A program made the position numbers and the translations under genes. The notes beneath the pieces are model-generated. The model was not told the origin of the DNA, did no database searches, and saw only the letters and a program-made list of their open reading frames with translations. A DNA stretch of 64,000 bases from Erodium maritimum (taxonomy: Eukaryota > Streptophyta > Magnoliopsida > Geraniales > Geraniaceae), in the NCBI GenBank assembly GCA_963921825.1, contig OY997591.1, forward strand, positions 44,723,825-44,787,824. Reading direction: 5' to 3'. The stretch's first letter is position 1, and each line of letters begins with the position of its first letter. Shown here piece by piece: positions 43,083 through 54,539 of this stretch.

Positions 43083-43715
43083 TTAAGCATCATCACCATC
43101 ACCATCATCCCAGAAATCCTCTTCATCTTCAACAACTCCTTCCTCAGGATCCTCCCCATATGGGTCTATGTTGTCTTCTTCATCCTCTTCTCCCTCTTGC
43201 TCTTCTTCATCATCCTCTGCATGGACATCTTCTTCATCATCATCCCCCCAATCTTCATCAACATAACAATTGTCCTCTTCATCATCCTTTGCGGGAGCAG
43301 GTGCGGGAACAGGTGAGGGAGCAAGTGCGGGAGCAGGTGCGGTTGGAGGTTCTTTTTCTGGTTCAAACTCAGCATCTCCTTCTTCATCCTCTTCATCTTC
43401 TTCCTCATTCTCCTCTTCTTCTTCATCTTCTTCCTCATTGTCCTCTTCATCTTCATCTTCATCCGGCGGTGATTCATAATCAGGATCCCTCGGTTGAGGA
43501 ATGTCATACTCATTGATGAGAGGGTCATCATCAGAGGAGGAGGAGGAGGAGGAGGAGGAGGAAGGATTCAGCCTGCGCCTCTTTGAACAGACGTCGTCGT
43601 CATCATCATCACTACTGAAGATTTGTGATGGTGGAGACTTGCATTCGAAAGATTTCCATTTGTCTCCATCACTGTTAGAATACAGAATAGATGGAGACTT
43701 GGGAGATGATGACAT
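43083..43715 (-). CDS. Highly acidic protein, 210 aa, unknown
   Basis: A single frame starts MSSSPKSPSILYSNSDGDKW, with a basic patch SKRRRL (possible nuclear signal), a poly-Ser run, then long Asp/Glu runs around an Ala-Pro spacer (PAPALAPSPVPAPAPA). It resembles acidic, disordered nuclear proteins such as histone or chromatin binders only in composition, and I see no domain. The frames on the other strand are shadows of the GAA/GAT repeats. Low-complexity sequence can stay open by chance, so confidence is limited. Confidence 0.45.
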   Translation of the reverse strand: MSSSPKSPSILYSNSDGDKWKSFECKSPPSQIFSSDDDDDDVCSKRRRLNPSSSSSSSSSSDDDPLINEYDIPQPRDPDYESPPDEDEDEEDNEEEDEEEEENEEEDEEDEEGDAEFEPEKEPPTAPAPALAPSPVPAPAPAKDDEEDNCYVDEDWGDDDEEDVHAEDDEEEQEGEEDEEDNIDPYGEDPEEGVVEDEEDFWDDGDGDDA

Positions 43716-44298
43716 GGCTACCTACTACGATAGGGATGATGAGAAAATAGTTGATTTGGGTTTCAATATAAAGATATCAAAAGGGTATCAGAAAATTTGG
43801 GGAAATGGAACGACGCCATTAATTTGGGAAGCTTTTCGTTTGGCGCGAAGAGATTTTTGTAATGATGACATAAGATATTGAAATGAAATGACGAAATGAA
43901 AGGGCGGTTGTAGTCAGATCAAAAATGAAAGGGCGGTTGCGTGTATTCAGATCAAAAATTAAAATCATGATTACCTTACTTTTACTGCATGCTTGACACG
44001 TGTTCCAACCTGATGATTTTCGGAAATTAATATTCTGAAAATACAAAATTCTAATTTGCGGAAATAGTCATTCTGGTTAACGTAAAATGGTTTACCGGTT
44101 TGCGGAAATGAGAATGATTTTTTGCGAATAATGGACATTCTGTTTGCAAAAATGTGCTTTTATCACATTACGTGCGTTCTTGGCACGTGTCCCACTAAAT
44201 ACTCTAAATCAATAGCCCTATAAATATACCCCCTCTATCACCGATAAAAAATTATTCACACTCACATCTCTTCTGAATTGTTAGATCATATAGACGAA

Positions 44299-44562
44299 AT
44301 GGAATCCTCAAAGAGACTCAAAGTGGAAGTTCTAGACAAAGAACATCATGGGTCCGTGCGTGAGCTTCGACATCTGAAGCTGTCAGTCATCAAGTCCCAT
44401 TTGATGATAGCACATGACAGGGTGGCCAGCCTGATGGCTGAATTGGAAGAAGAAGACATATCCAACGCGGATGAAGAACACATGGCTTGCAGGAGGACCA
44501 TGAGGAAGACACTCGTGATGTATAAGACTATAATTGGAAGCGTTGTGGAAGATAAATTCTAA
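44299..44562 (+). CDS. Small helical protein, 87 aa, unknown
   Basis: Begins MESSKRLKVEVLDKEHHGSV and continues with leucine-spaced helix (LRHLKLSVIKSHLMIAHDRV, ASLMAELEEED). A TATA box (TATAAATATA, about 44219-44228) lies about 75 bp upstream, a good distance for a plant promoter with a short leader. I know no family for it. Weak resemblance to 42477-42737 (LK..(V/I)...L.I, a Cys, then a helix ending IG) suggests a diverged pair, but this is by eye only. Confidence 0.45.
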   Translation: MESSKRLKVEVLDKEHHGSVRELRHLKLSVIKSHLMIAHDRVASLMAELEEEDISNADEEHMACRRTMRKTLVMYKTIIGSVVEDKF

Positions 44563-44850
44563 GGGATTGCATGTACTTTCCCTTCTGTTTTAATGTCTTT
44601 TGTGTTGGCTTTTGGTTCTTCTGTTTGATGTCGTGTTTTTTTGTTGTTCTTTCAAACTCCAGATGAATCAATGAAAAGCTTTTTGTTTAACTAAATATGC
44701 CCTAAAATTGACACAAATATTACACTAAACTACCATGTTTGCAAAATGTATACAATGGTTCCGCAAACAAGATACTTTGTTTTCTCAAACTCATAAAGCC
44801 ACAAACGCTAACTTCATAATTCGTTCTTGTTTAAAATTTGAGAAAATATT

Positions 44851-45677
44851 TCATGTGGCTCGTGAGAGATTCCTAGTTTGCTGATATTCACGAACCTCAG
44901 CTATCTTCTTCTTTTTATTTGAAACTCTTCTTTTATCTTTGTTCATAATAGACTTCTGCTTCTTCAAGATATTAGCAAGGGTCGCATTTCCTTCGTCAAG
45001 ATCAGCCTCTGTGGATGGCCTATCCATTAAAAGAAGAGGACGCACTGTATCCGGAGTTTTATCTACAATTCGCAAACAAGGGTTTGCATATCAGCAAAAT
45101 AGACAATATACAAAAACATCATATTCGCAAACAGGGAAAACTGTTCCTCAAACTAGGGTATGTTTATACGCAAAACAGATATTCATTACCCGCAAACTAC
45201 ATACATCATATTCGCAAACAGTGAATCAATAACCTCACACCCAGATATTGCATATCTCAAACAAGAAAAGGTTATTTCTCAAACCTGGGTGCGTACGTCC
45301 GTAAAGCATATAATCCTTAACCTCAACCAACATATTGCATATTCTAAAACAATGAAAAACCAGTTACTCAAACCAAGGATTGACTATTCGCAAAACAGAA
45401 AAACAGTGCCCGCAAACAAGATACTATATATTCGCAAAACAGAAAACCCAAAACCTCAACCAACAACTTGGTTTTCCTCAAAAGTAGAGCAAAAACATCT
45501 CATAGTTGAATAATTTCATATATGAATTGAAATGTTGTACTCTAAAAGTGAAACACAAACACTCTGAAAACATAGCCACTGTAAAAAATCCGCAAACTAC
45601 AAACATTATATTCTCAAATTACCTGATTCGGTGTCCCTGTTGCATAATGTTGTAGATTCAGCAACCTTCTTCTTCAT
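44851..45677 (-). CDS. Lysine-rich small protein, two exons, 88 aa
   Basis: Exon 1 (45677-45623) encodes MKKKVAESTTLCNRDTES and ends at a CAG/GTAATT donor. Exon 2 (45062-44851) follows a TGTAG acceptor and continues in phase as DKTPDTVRPLLLMDRPST... to a stop. The tail is basic (KRRVSNKKKK). The 560-bp intron holds many copies of the GTTTGCGG motif. The leader contains TTTAGGGTTTT, common in plant 5' UTRs. I do not recognise the family. Splice sites and phase agree, which is better support than an open frame alone. Confidence 0.45.
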
Positions 45678-45773
45678 TCTCTACAGACGGATTACCATAA
45701 TCAAAAAGCTAAACAAACAAACGAAAAAGATTGAATCAAAACCCTAAACACCAAAAGATTATATATATATATA

Positions 45774-47099
45774 GGTAGAGGTGAAATCGGCTACAAACCA
45801 CTCTTAACCTAAAAACTAGAGAACCAATCCTAGTCACACACACCTAACATCCAACATTCCCCATGATGTCACATCATCACCCCAATTTCACCCAAACTCA
45901 TGCCACTTTCATCCTTTCTCACACAAGCAAGGGCATAATTATAAAAGCATGGTGTTATGTGGATAAGTGTCCATTCACTAATTTAATATTTCCCGATTCG
46001 TTTGAACTCCGATTAGGTTCAAACTTGCGCCAATATTTTATTTTTTTCAAGGGCTTTAAATCAAGATCAATCATGAATATATTTTGAAGCACGAAAATAA
46101 AAAAGGTATATCGGAGTGATAAAAAAATGTTGAGTGTTGATAAATCTTCACTAATAAATGTTTTATATCGGAGGTATCAAACTAGTGCTAAATGTTGATA
46201 AAAACATATACTGAGGTGATAAAAACCATGTTCAATTTTGATAATAAGTGTGATAAACTAGAGTTTAGCGTTGACAAAAAAAACATGTGATGGGGTGATA
46301 AAAACACATGTAATTTAATGATAAACATAGTGTTTAGTGTTGATAAAACTGGTGTTCATAAAAAGCATGTGATGACATGATAAAAATCATGATCAGTTTT
46401 GGAGAATGGGATGATAAAACCAGTGTAGAGTGTTGATAAAACTAGTGTAAAGTGTTGATAAAATCAGAGCAAAGTGTTGATAAAAATTAGCCATATATAA
46501 TTTCTTTAAAAACCAGCCCCGAAATGAAAAAAAAATCGTGCTTCAAAAAAACCATGTGATGGAGATGATTAAACACACGTAATTGAATGATAAACCTAGT
46601 GTTTAGTGTTGATAAAACTAGTGTTCATAAAAAGCACGCGATGAGGTGATAAAATCATGATCAGTTTTGGAAAATGAGGTGATAAAACCAGTGTAAAGTG
46701 TTGATAAAACCAGTGTAAAAGTGTTGATAAATCCAAAGCAAAGTGTTGATAAAAATTACCCAGATTTTTTTATAAAAAAAAGCAACACCGAAATAATTTT
46801 TTTTCCTGCTTCATAATATATTCATGACTGATCTTGATTTAAATCCCTTAAAAAAACAAAACTAATGGCGCAAGTTTGAAGCCAATCAGAGTTCAAACGA
46901 AGCGGGAAAAATTAAATTAGTGAATTGATTAAAAAAAATATGATAGTTTTACTAAAAAGCTCTTACCACTTATTAAAAAGTGCTGTTTTTTTGCAGTCAA
47001 CTACTCAATTGCATCTCATCCATACATTTTTAAAATGGATGGCTTAGATTGGTTCTCTAGTTTTTAGGTTAAGACATGTTTTGTATTTGATTTCTCCTC
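45774..47099. mobile_element. TA-flanked TIR element with TGTTGATAAAA array
   Basis: The left end AGAGGTGAAATCGGCTACAA...AACCTAAAAACTAGAGAACC is mirrored at the right end (47050-47099). (TA)n borders it on the left (45761-45772) and CTATATAG on the right. A subterminal module (GTTTGAACTCCGATT...TTGCGCCAATATTTTA, 45998-46045) is mirrored at about 46855-46905. The centre holds about 20 imperfect units of GTGTTGATAAAACCAGTGTA at 46120-46500 and 46555-46760. No transposase. Confidence 0.75.
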
Positions 47100-47105
47100 T
47101 ATATA

Positions 47106-49226
47106 GGTATACATTCACACGTTACCTATAGTCTAGTTTGTTATTTGTTACCCAATTGTCGTCCTTTGGATCAAGCTTATCCAAGGGCTGTAAAGCCAAT
47201 GGCAGAGGCTCGTAATTAAATGGAAATTGAATTTTGTTATAGTAATTTTACACGCAAGAAGGACAAAACAGTCTTTTTGTTTTTTTATTTACCCTAACCC
47301 TAACCATCTATCTACCATCGTATTATTCTCTCACCCCACATAATTGTCTTCCTCCATCACCTCCCACCTTACGCAGCAGCCCCATCGTGAAGCTCCAGCA
47401 TCACCGCAGAACTCGCCGAGTTGGAATCAATCATCACTTGAGAGTTGTCGTGAAGATCCAGCGTGCAGGTGCTCCACGCGAGGAAGAACGGGTGAGGAAT
47501 GGCTAGGTCTCGCCGTCTTGCATCATGCCCACCTCGCCGGATGGAACTCACAGTCGTCCTTGTCCTTCGTGCCTCCATGAAAGTAGGCGAGCCGCCCGTG
47601 CATCCCGTAGCCTCCCACCCGACCATCCATCGTGCCTCCTGTAGCCTCTCACCTGCACCAGTCGTCGTCCCGGGCCACATGAAGACGATGCTGCCGTCGT
47701 GCATCCCGTAGCACGCTGGAGACGCCGATGTAGATTCTGGTGAACTCTAGGCGCATCGTGCTCAGCCCAGACTCCTCGCCTCCATCCGTCCACGTATATG
47801 TCGAGTATTTTCCGGAGAACGTCTAGAGAAGAAACTTGTGGGTCAACGTTCTCCACGGCGCGAGGGAGCCACATCGCTCAAGTTGCCTTCGTCTTCGTTC
47901 ATCCGTGCACAGAGCAGCCGCGCCACCGTTGTTCCCTGCCGTGAGTCCCTCTCTCTCCCTCTCTCAAACTCACCATCGTGGGTGTTATATGCATCTGTCG
48001 TGCACGGCTGTTGCAGATCTGCTGTGTTAGAGCTGCTTTGGCCGCGCTACTCCGTGCCAGACGTCGTGCTCCACTACGCCGCCCACACTCGCCATGAAGG
48101 TTGTCGTCCTCGCGCAGACACTGCCCTCGTCCCGAGCCGCTCGTGAAGAAGATGGCAACATGGCTGTTGTTTATCATTTATTCTTCATATTGTTATTTTT
48201 TTAGTTACTTTTGATTTTGATTTCATGTTTGATTTTTATGGATTTTGTTCATCTCATTTTCTAAGTTAGTATATTTGATTTTGTTTATCAACTTTATTTT
48301 TATGGGTTTTGTTAATCTGATTTTCTTTAGGATAGTTTTTTGTTAAAATGTATCGGCTGATCTTTCTTGTTTTTGCAAGAAAATTCTGGAACATTCTTAT
48401 TAAACTTATGTATTTGTAAGTGTAAAAATTTGTAATATTTTTTATATATTTTGTTTTTGTTGAATTTTGAAGTAGTGATACAGATCTTTCCATATCAATA
48501 TTCTGACATATATTATTGGTTTGATTTTGTTTTCGTAATGCTTTAGAGTTTATATAAACAGGGTTTGAGAGTGTAGTTCTTATTGTGTAATGTTTGGAGT
48601 ACAATTTTGTACTTTATAGTATAATATTATGTAACAAAGATAGTATCGTACATCTGATTATATAAGTCTCAGTGTAGTAATATGTATAATATTCTGTAAC
48701 ATAGGGTAGTGTATTATGTCATTTTTAGTGTATTTTATGGTTGTAATTTTTGGTATGAATTATTTAATATACTGTATTTATTTCTATAACTTAAAGTGTA
48801 ATGATCTGTAACTTCATGCATAAAAAAACTGTAACATCGTGTATAAAATATGTAACATCTAATACAATATCTATAATATTCTACCTAAAATTTATGTAAC
48901 GTCGTATATAAAATTATGTAACACAATACTTAATATTATGTAACATCGCGTACGAAATCTATGAGACGATTATACATCAGAATTTTAAAAAAATATTTAT
49001 TTAAAAAATAAAATATTTAAAAAATTTCGATTTGGACAACGAAAAATAATTCTGCTACAAAAACTATAGGGAGATCGAATTACCAAACTAACCTTTTGTT
49101 GATTATTTTATTTTATTTGTGGATAATTGATGCTGAAAATCTATAGCCATTAGATTTATAAAATCAATTGTTCATATTTGGGTAACAAGTAACAATTTGA
49201 GCTATGGTAACGCATGAAAGTGCCTC
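47106..49226. mobile_element. TA-flanked TIR element with GC-rich cargo
   Basis: The left end GGTATACATTCACACGTTAC...TTGTTATTTGTTACCCA is mirrored at 49170-49226 (TGGGTAACAAGTAACAATTT). The borders are ATATAG and the long (TA)n at 49227-49264. The GC-rich part (47340-48150) has overlapping frames on both strands (for example 47369-47704 and 47836-48146) with no domain I know; it could be an acquired genic fragment. From 48590 to 48960, ATGTAACATCGTGTATAAAA-like units recur. Confidence 0.7.
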
Positions 49227-49230
49227 TATA

Positions 49231-49264
<34 letters not shown>
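49227..49264. repeat. (TA)n microsatellite joining two TIR elements
   Basis: About 38 bp of TA repeat with a single ACAT interruption. The ends of two different TIR elements abut it on the two sides. Confidence 0.95.
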
Positions 49265-50556
49265 GGGAGGCTTTCAGGTGCGAACCCCTCTTAAAATGCG
49301 AACATGCGAACTCAACAACAACATGACACGTGTCGCGCTTAGAAATGCTCATCTTTTTTTTCCCCACCAAGTTTATTAATTTAATTTTTCCCGCTTCGTT
49401 TCAACTCCGATTTAATTTTTTTTTTGCACCAATATTCTTATTTTTTCAAGAGCTTTCTAACAAGTAGTGGATTGCATATATTTTGATGTGTTCTTGAATA
49501 CGTGTGTGGATGTGTGAATATGAGTGCGAAAAAGTGTGATGTGTTTTGTAAATTTAGTGTATATGGTTTGCGGATTTAGTGTATATGGTTTGCAGATTTA
49601 GTGTATATGGTTTGCAGATTTAGTGTATATGGTTTGCGAATTTAGTGTGTTTTGCAAATTTAGTGTATATGGTTTGCGGATTTAGTGTATATGGTTTGCG
49701 AATTTAGTGTATATGGTTTGCGAATTTATTTAGTGATGTTCAAGGCATGGAAGTTCTTTGCTGGTATGTTGGGAGCATTTTTCAAACAAATCAAATGCAC
49801 TGAACATCAAGAAGATGAAGATATTACAAATCAGCATAATATAGTATATATATTTATATATGGTATTAGACAATTAATATGATGAATTAATATGATGATT
49901 TAAGTAACTGACTTGGTGTTACAGGGGTTGCCAACTACAAGCACTTTGACATTTGGAGATGCAACATCATTGAGAGCACTGAATCAATAAAGATACAATT
50001 TTGAGCAACACACATATAACATATATATATGGACACACTATAAATAACACTAAATTCACAAACCATATACACTAAATTCGCAAACCATATACACTAAATT
50101 CTCAAACCATATACACTAAATCCGCAAACCATATACACTAAATCCGCAAACCATATACACTAAATTTGCAAAACACACTAAATTCGCAAACATATACACT
50201 AAATCCGCAAACAATATACACTAAATCCGCAAACCATATACACTAAATCCGCAAACCATATACACTAAATCCGCAAAACACAACACACTTTTTCGCACTC
50301 ATATTCACACATCCACACACTTATTCAAAAACACATCAAAATATATGCAATCCACTACTTGTTAGAAAGCTCTTGAAAAAATAAGAATATTGGCGCAAGA
50401 AAAAATGAAATCGGAGTTGAAACGAAACGGGAAAAATCGAATTAATAAACTTGATTATAAAAAAAATGGGGCATTTTCTGAGCGCGACACATGGCGCAAT
50501 CTGGTTGAGTTCGCATGTTCGCATCGTAACTCATGGTTCGCACCTGATTGCTCTCC
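49265..50556. mobile_element. TA-flanked TIR element with TTTGCGGATTTAG arrays
   Basis: Terminal arms GGGAGGCTTTCAGGTGCGAA...ATGCGAACATGCGAACTCAA and the mirrored right end (50500-50556). A CCCGCTTCGTTTCAACTCCG module (49392-49411) is mirrored at about 50405-50440. Two arrays of the 22-bp unit TTTGCGGATTTAGTGTATAT(GG) face each other: + orientation at 49549-49726 and inverted at 50047-50279. The centre has a 65-residue frame (49685-49882) that is partly array and not convincing. (TA)n flanks both ends. Confidence 0.85.
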
Positions 50557-50567
50557 TATATATATAT

Positions 50568-50822
50568 GCATATTGAATATATTTGAAGCACAAAAAATAA
50601 AAATAGGATAAGTCCAACGTAATTGTAAATCGGATGAACACAATTTGTAAATCTGCAGAAATGAAATGTAAATATGTAGAAATGAAATGTAATATTGCTA
50701 AAATAAAATGTAATTACATTTTATATCTGCAGATTTACATTTCCGATTACCAATTACGTTAGACTTATCCTATTTTTATTTTTATTTTGCTCAAAATATA
50801 TTGAATATGCATCTCTATAGAT
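50568..50822. repeat. Fold-back repeat with ATGTAAATATG units
   Basis: GCATATTGAATATATTTGAA...AATAGGATAAGTCCAACGTAA is mirrored at 50735-50815, giving a long hairpin. The centre holds units of AATGAAATGTAAATATGTAG. The outer part resembles the inner edge of the subterminal module at 46066-46095, so this may be the core of another TA-flanked element whose right end lies beyond the LTR retrotransposon (60669-60766). Confidence 0.65.
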
Positions 50823-50928
50823 AGCTCTTGGAAAAATAAAAATAATGGTGAAAGAATAAACAAAATTGGAATTGAAACGAAGTAGGAATGAAAAAATTAG
50901 CGGAATTGAAAAAAATAAATAAATGCTC
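50823..50928. repeat. Right subterminal module of an interrupted TIR element
   Basis: GATAGCTCTTGGAAAAATAA...TTGGAATTGAAACGAAGTAG matches the inverted module of the elements at 45774 and 49265. The LTR element inserts at 50929 and the rest continues at 60669. Confidence 0.6.
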
Positions 50929-53897
50929 TGTCACGCCCCAATTTCAGCGAACCGAACTCGGGACGCGAACATTTAAAATAAAGAGCACTTGAAACCTTTT
51001 CCATTAAAATACTTTAAAAAAACAGTTTAGTTCAACAAAAGAATATTAGTTACATCTCAAAATATTAGTCCCACCCTTGGACAAAACGAGGTACACGTAA
51101 CTAGACTCAAAACACCCAGCAACCCGCTTCAAGCTCTTCAAGCTTCAGAATCTCACCTAGTCCAGACTGCGAACGGTAACTGTAGGAAAAGCAGCTAGGG
51201 GTGAGCGTTCGCTCACCACCACAGATAACAGGCTGACTACGGCATACTTAGTAGACAAAGCCGGTGACACCAACAACGACTCAAAAGACACACACACGAC
51301 CAATACTTTCCTCAACTGACTCAACATTCGGACACGTGATGTAGACCCCACACTACGATCGACGACCTCCTCCAAGACACGACTGACCCCACAACACCAA
51401 ACAAGATCACAAAGGATCGCAAACCGGTTGCTCAGTAACCAATCTTTGTCTCTCGCCCTTTACAGATCGCAGACGTGGTCAGGCGGTCGACCTGTCGCGC
51501 AACTTCTCCCGATCCCAGTCGGGAGGCTAACCCACAACCTCTCCGCTTCACCCGATCCCAGTCGGGTGGTTAGCCACACCCGCGCGTCCTTCCCCCGATC
51601 CCAGTCGGGGAGCTAGCCCACAACCCCTCCGCTTCTCCCGATCCCAGTCGGGAGGCTAGCTACACCACACAACCTCCACCAGTATCAAGTAACCAATCAC
51701 AATCACAAACAAGTTCAAACAGACAGTAACGACACCGGTGACAACTCCACATGCACTCAAGGCCAACAACAAAATAACAACCAAACACAAGTTCAACAAC
51801 CCTACGGGCCCTCATGGCCACCCAAGGCACCAACGGTAAAGTACGGGTTCACAACCCCACGGGCACTCACGGCCACCCAAAACACCAAAACGACAACACG
51901 GGCTCTCATGGCCACCCAAGACTCAGCAATAAATAACACGGGCTATTAAGGCCACCCAAACTCGACAATAAATAACACGGGCTCTCAAGGCCACCCAACT
52001 CAACAATAACTAACACGGGCTCTCAAGGCCACCCAAACTCAACAGTAAATAACACACAACAACCTCCGGCATAAACGACGCATCCAACAGTCCTAAGATC
52101 ACTAGTTTCACAAACAACCTCCGGGCATGGTCATATGCCTCCAGTAAATCAGTTATCGCTAAGTTCTCTACTCCTACAACACTATTAAATGTCACATGCA
52201 TTTCCAATAATTACTAAATTCCCGTAACATGCTTTTCTAATATTCGATAACCTAAATAACCCACGACACCCCGGTGTCACATGCAATTCTACAGTTAACT
52301 TTCCCTAGTCAGGGCCGAGATCCGGCTACTTTTCCCTACCTCAACTGAAGAACAACCGCTACGTCTCCTAGCTGCTGACGTCCTGGCTCGCTACCTCCGG
52401 TCTTCTCTTCGATCGAAGCCGGACTCTAAATTTAACACGAAGTCACAAAATTAATAACGGTTCTGCTGTTAAATTAAAGGTTACGACTAGTCCAGTTTAA
52501 ATCCGACAGTTGTCTTTTAAACTCGAGCGGGCTAAAAACAGGGTTACGACGAATTGGGTTCGAGCACCCGCGCACCGAAACCGGTGCACGTTCCCGAGGG
52601 ACGTTCTCCATGCACAAATATCGAGGTATGGGTTTCATGGCACGATTCCCGAGACACCCCGATTCAGCATTTCCACTTTTAAAACTCGTTCTAAGTCCAA
52701 TTTAAACGTCTAGTTCCAAAACCGATCAATAGTCCTAAACCGTCTTAATTGAAATCTGATTTTATTTTAAAACAAAACGGCTCTTTTCTATTCTTTTCCA
52801 AACTCAAGATTAAGGTCCAACCCCTTATAAATCCGAAATTCTTTTCCTTTTTCTTTTAATTTCTTAACTTTTCTGTTTCAATTTCAGTCTCAAACGACCA
52901 GATCCAAAATTTACAGGAATAAACCTTTAATTCAAAACCCGATTTAAACTAAAAACTGATTTTAACCTCTTTTTTCAAATAATTCTGTTTTATCTTAAAA
53001 AAAAATCAATTTCATTCCTTTTCTCAACAGTTTCAGTAGTTCCGGCGTCAAACTTGACCAGATCTGAAAGTTGGGCAAAACAAAACAAGGATAGAGGAGG
53101 AAGGAGCTCGGTTTTCAAACCGACCGGCCACCGGCGAAGACACCGCCGGCGACCATAGTCTCAAGGGTTAGCGAAGCTCACCACGGGGAAAAAGACGGCG
53201 GGGAGATGGTGACGGTAACGGTAGAGTCGAATCAGCGTCGGGACGGCATCGACGCGTTGATTCTGGAGCAGTACACGACGGTACAGCTTGACACGGCCAA
53301 AGGGACGGTGGCGGCCGGACTCGAAGCCGGCGGGTTGAACGGGACGGAGAGGAGCGAGGGTCGGAGGGGTTCTTGCGGTCTGGAACGACGAGGAGCTCGG
53401 GAAGCTCTCGCCGGAGGGACGACTCGAAGAGGGAGGAATAACTCGATGGCGTGGCCGGCGGCTGGCTGGGTTTGGACGGGGAAGGTGAAAGGGGAGATGG
53501 AGAGAGATTGGGAGAGAGGGAGGCGTGCGGTAGAGAGGATGGCGACGCGAAATGAAGAAGCAGAGAGGAAATGAGGGTCTGTAACCCTAGAGATGCGTTT
53601 AAAACGCATGGGCTGGAGGGTAAGAGGGCTTAGGCAGGCTACTGGGCTTCGTGGCCCAAAGCGAGAGATTGAGGGGTTGGATTGGGCTCTGACCGAAACT
53701 GTTGGTCGGGGCCAGTTCAATCCGGTCCAGATTTTTTTTTTTTGAAAAGCTTTTTATTTCGCGTTCGATTAAAAAAATCTCGATTCGATTTCCCACCACG
53801 ACGTTACTAACAACCGACCCGCTACTTTTCCAACCTCGACGTTCTGAACGAATAAAATTTTTATAATTTAAATCTTTTAGCCGGAGCGGTCTTCATA
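50929..53897 (-). repeat. 3' LTR of the young gypsy-type element
   Basis: Contains the conserved hairpin GGTGAGCGTTCGCTCACC (51200-51217), four variants of GATCCCAGTCGG units (51494-51660), the GGGCTCTCAAGGCCACCCAA array (51780-52050) and a GC-rich end (53085-53570) with a 162-residue minus-strand frame of doubtful meaning. Confidence 0.95.
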
Positions 53898-53900
53898 GTC

Positions 53901-53910
53901 TACCCCCCTT
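53901..53910 (-). other. Polypurine tract
   Basis: On the minus strand AAGGGGGGTA lies just before the 3' LTR start (TATGAAGACC), the correct place for plus-strand priming. Confidence 0.75.
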
Positions 53911-54539
53911 AAAAGAATTTCGTCCCCGAAATTCAGAACGAGCACGCTCCACTTAACCATAACTCAGGGAGCGTCCGAAAAAAAACTCTCAGTCCATTAA
54001 CCTTCAAGCACACGGACACTTACACCAGTTAATCGAAACTGGAAACCTTCGTCTTTAGAGACGTCGCAATTACGCCCACCACTTGAACGAGATATCCTAT
54101 ATCGGAACCGTCGGTCGGTATAGGTGTCACACAAGAACCCTTCTCACATCGCCTTTAAAACGGATCCAACACACAGACATTTCCCCCCAGCTACTCACTC
54201 GTTTAACCAAGTATCGCACACCCAACAATAAAAGAAGTCCACGTCCCGTTACTCGGACAATCGTCATCGACTCCAAACGTGGTTACACCCCAACCAACCA
54301 CCCACGATAACCCAAGTGAATAACACGCAAACTCAGTCAATTTACACGTCGATTCACCCACCGTACCACGAAACTGAGACACTACAAGAATCAGTCCCTC
54401 AGGCTCCGAACAACTTGGATACCTCGCGCGAATCTCACCCTCGCGCTTCCGCGTCAACTCTGCGTGGTTCTCAATCGTCCACGATCACATGACCTTTCAG
54501 TCGCTTCTCGAGCAACTCAGGACCACACTGGTCACTATT

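Larger units (their letters stand above)
41388..45760. mobile_element. Putative TA-flanked cargo-bearing element
   Basis: The left end GGGACGCTATCACGTGCGAA directly follows (TA)n (41373-41387) and resembles the end of the element at 49265 (GGGAGGCTTTCAGGTGCGAA). (TA)n also borders it on the right (45761-45772). I did not find the matching inverted right end, so the right limit is a guess. The motif CCGCAAAC or its inverse recurs dozens of times in blocks at 41860-42240, 42870-43010, 44050-44160 and 44740-45630. Between the blocks lie four gene-like frames. Confidence 0.45.

Noticed and set aside
43160..43516. 118-residue His/Leu-rich frame on the plus strand
   Set aside because: Antisense shadow of the GAA/GAT repeats of the acidic frame at 43083-43715.
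49549..50279. CRISPR-like or satellite array
   Set aside because: 22-bp units in two inverted blocks inside a TIR element. There are no spacers.
41388..50556. Helitrons, given AT-rich targets and gene-like cargo
   Set aside because: Clear terminal inverted repeats on most members and no TC...CTRR ends with a 3' hairpin that I could see.
53232..53720. 162-residue minus-strand frame, identical at 60003-60491
   Set aside because: Identity is explained by the LTR duplication. Composition is low-complexity and no domain is visible, so conservation is not evidence of coding.
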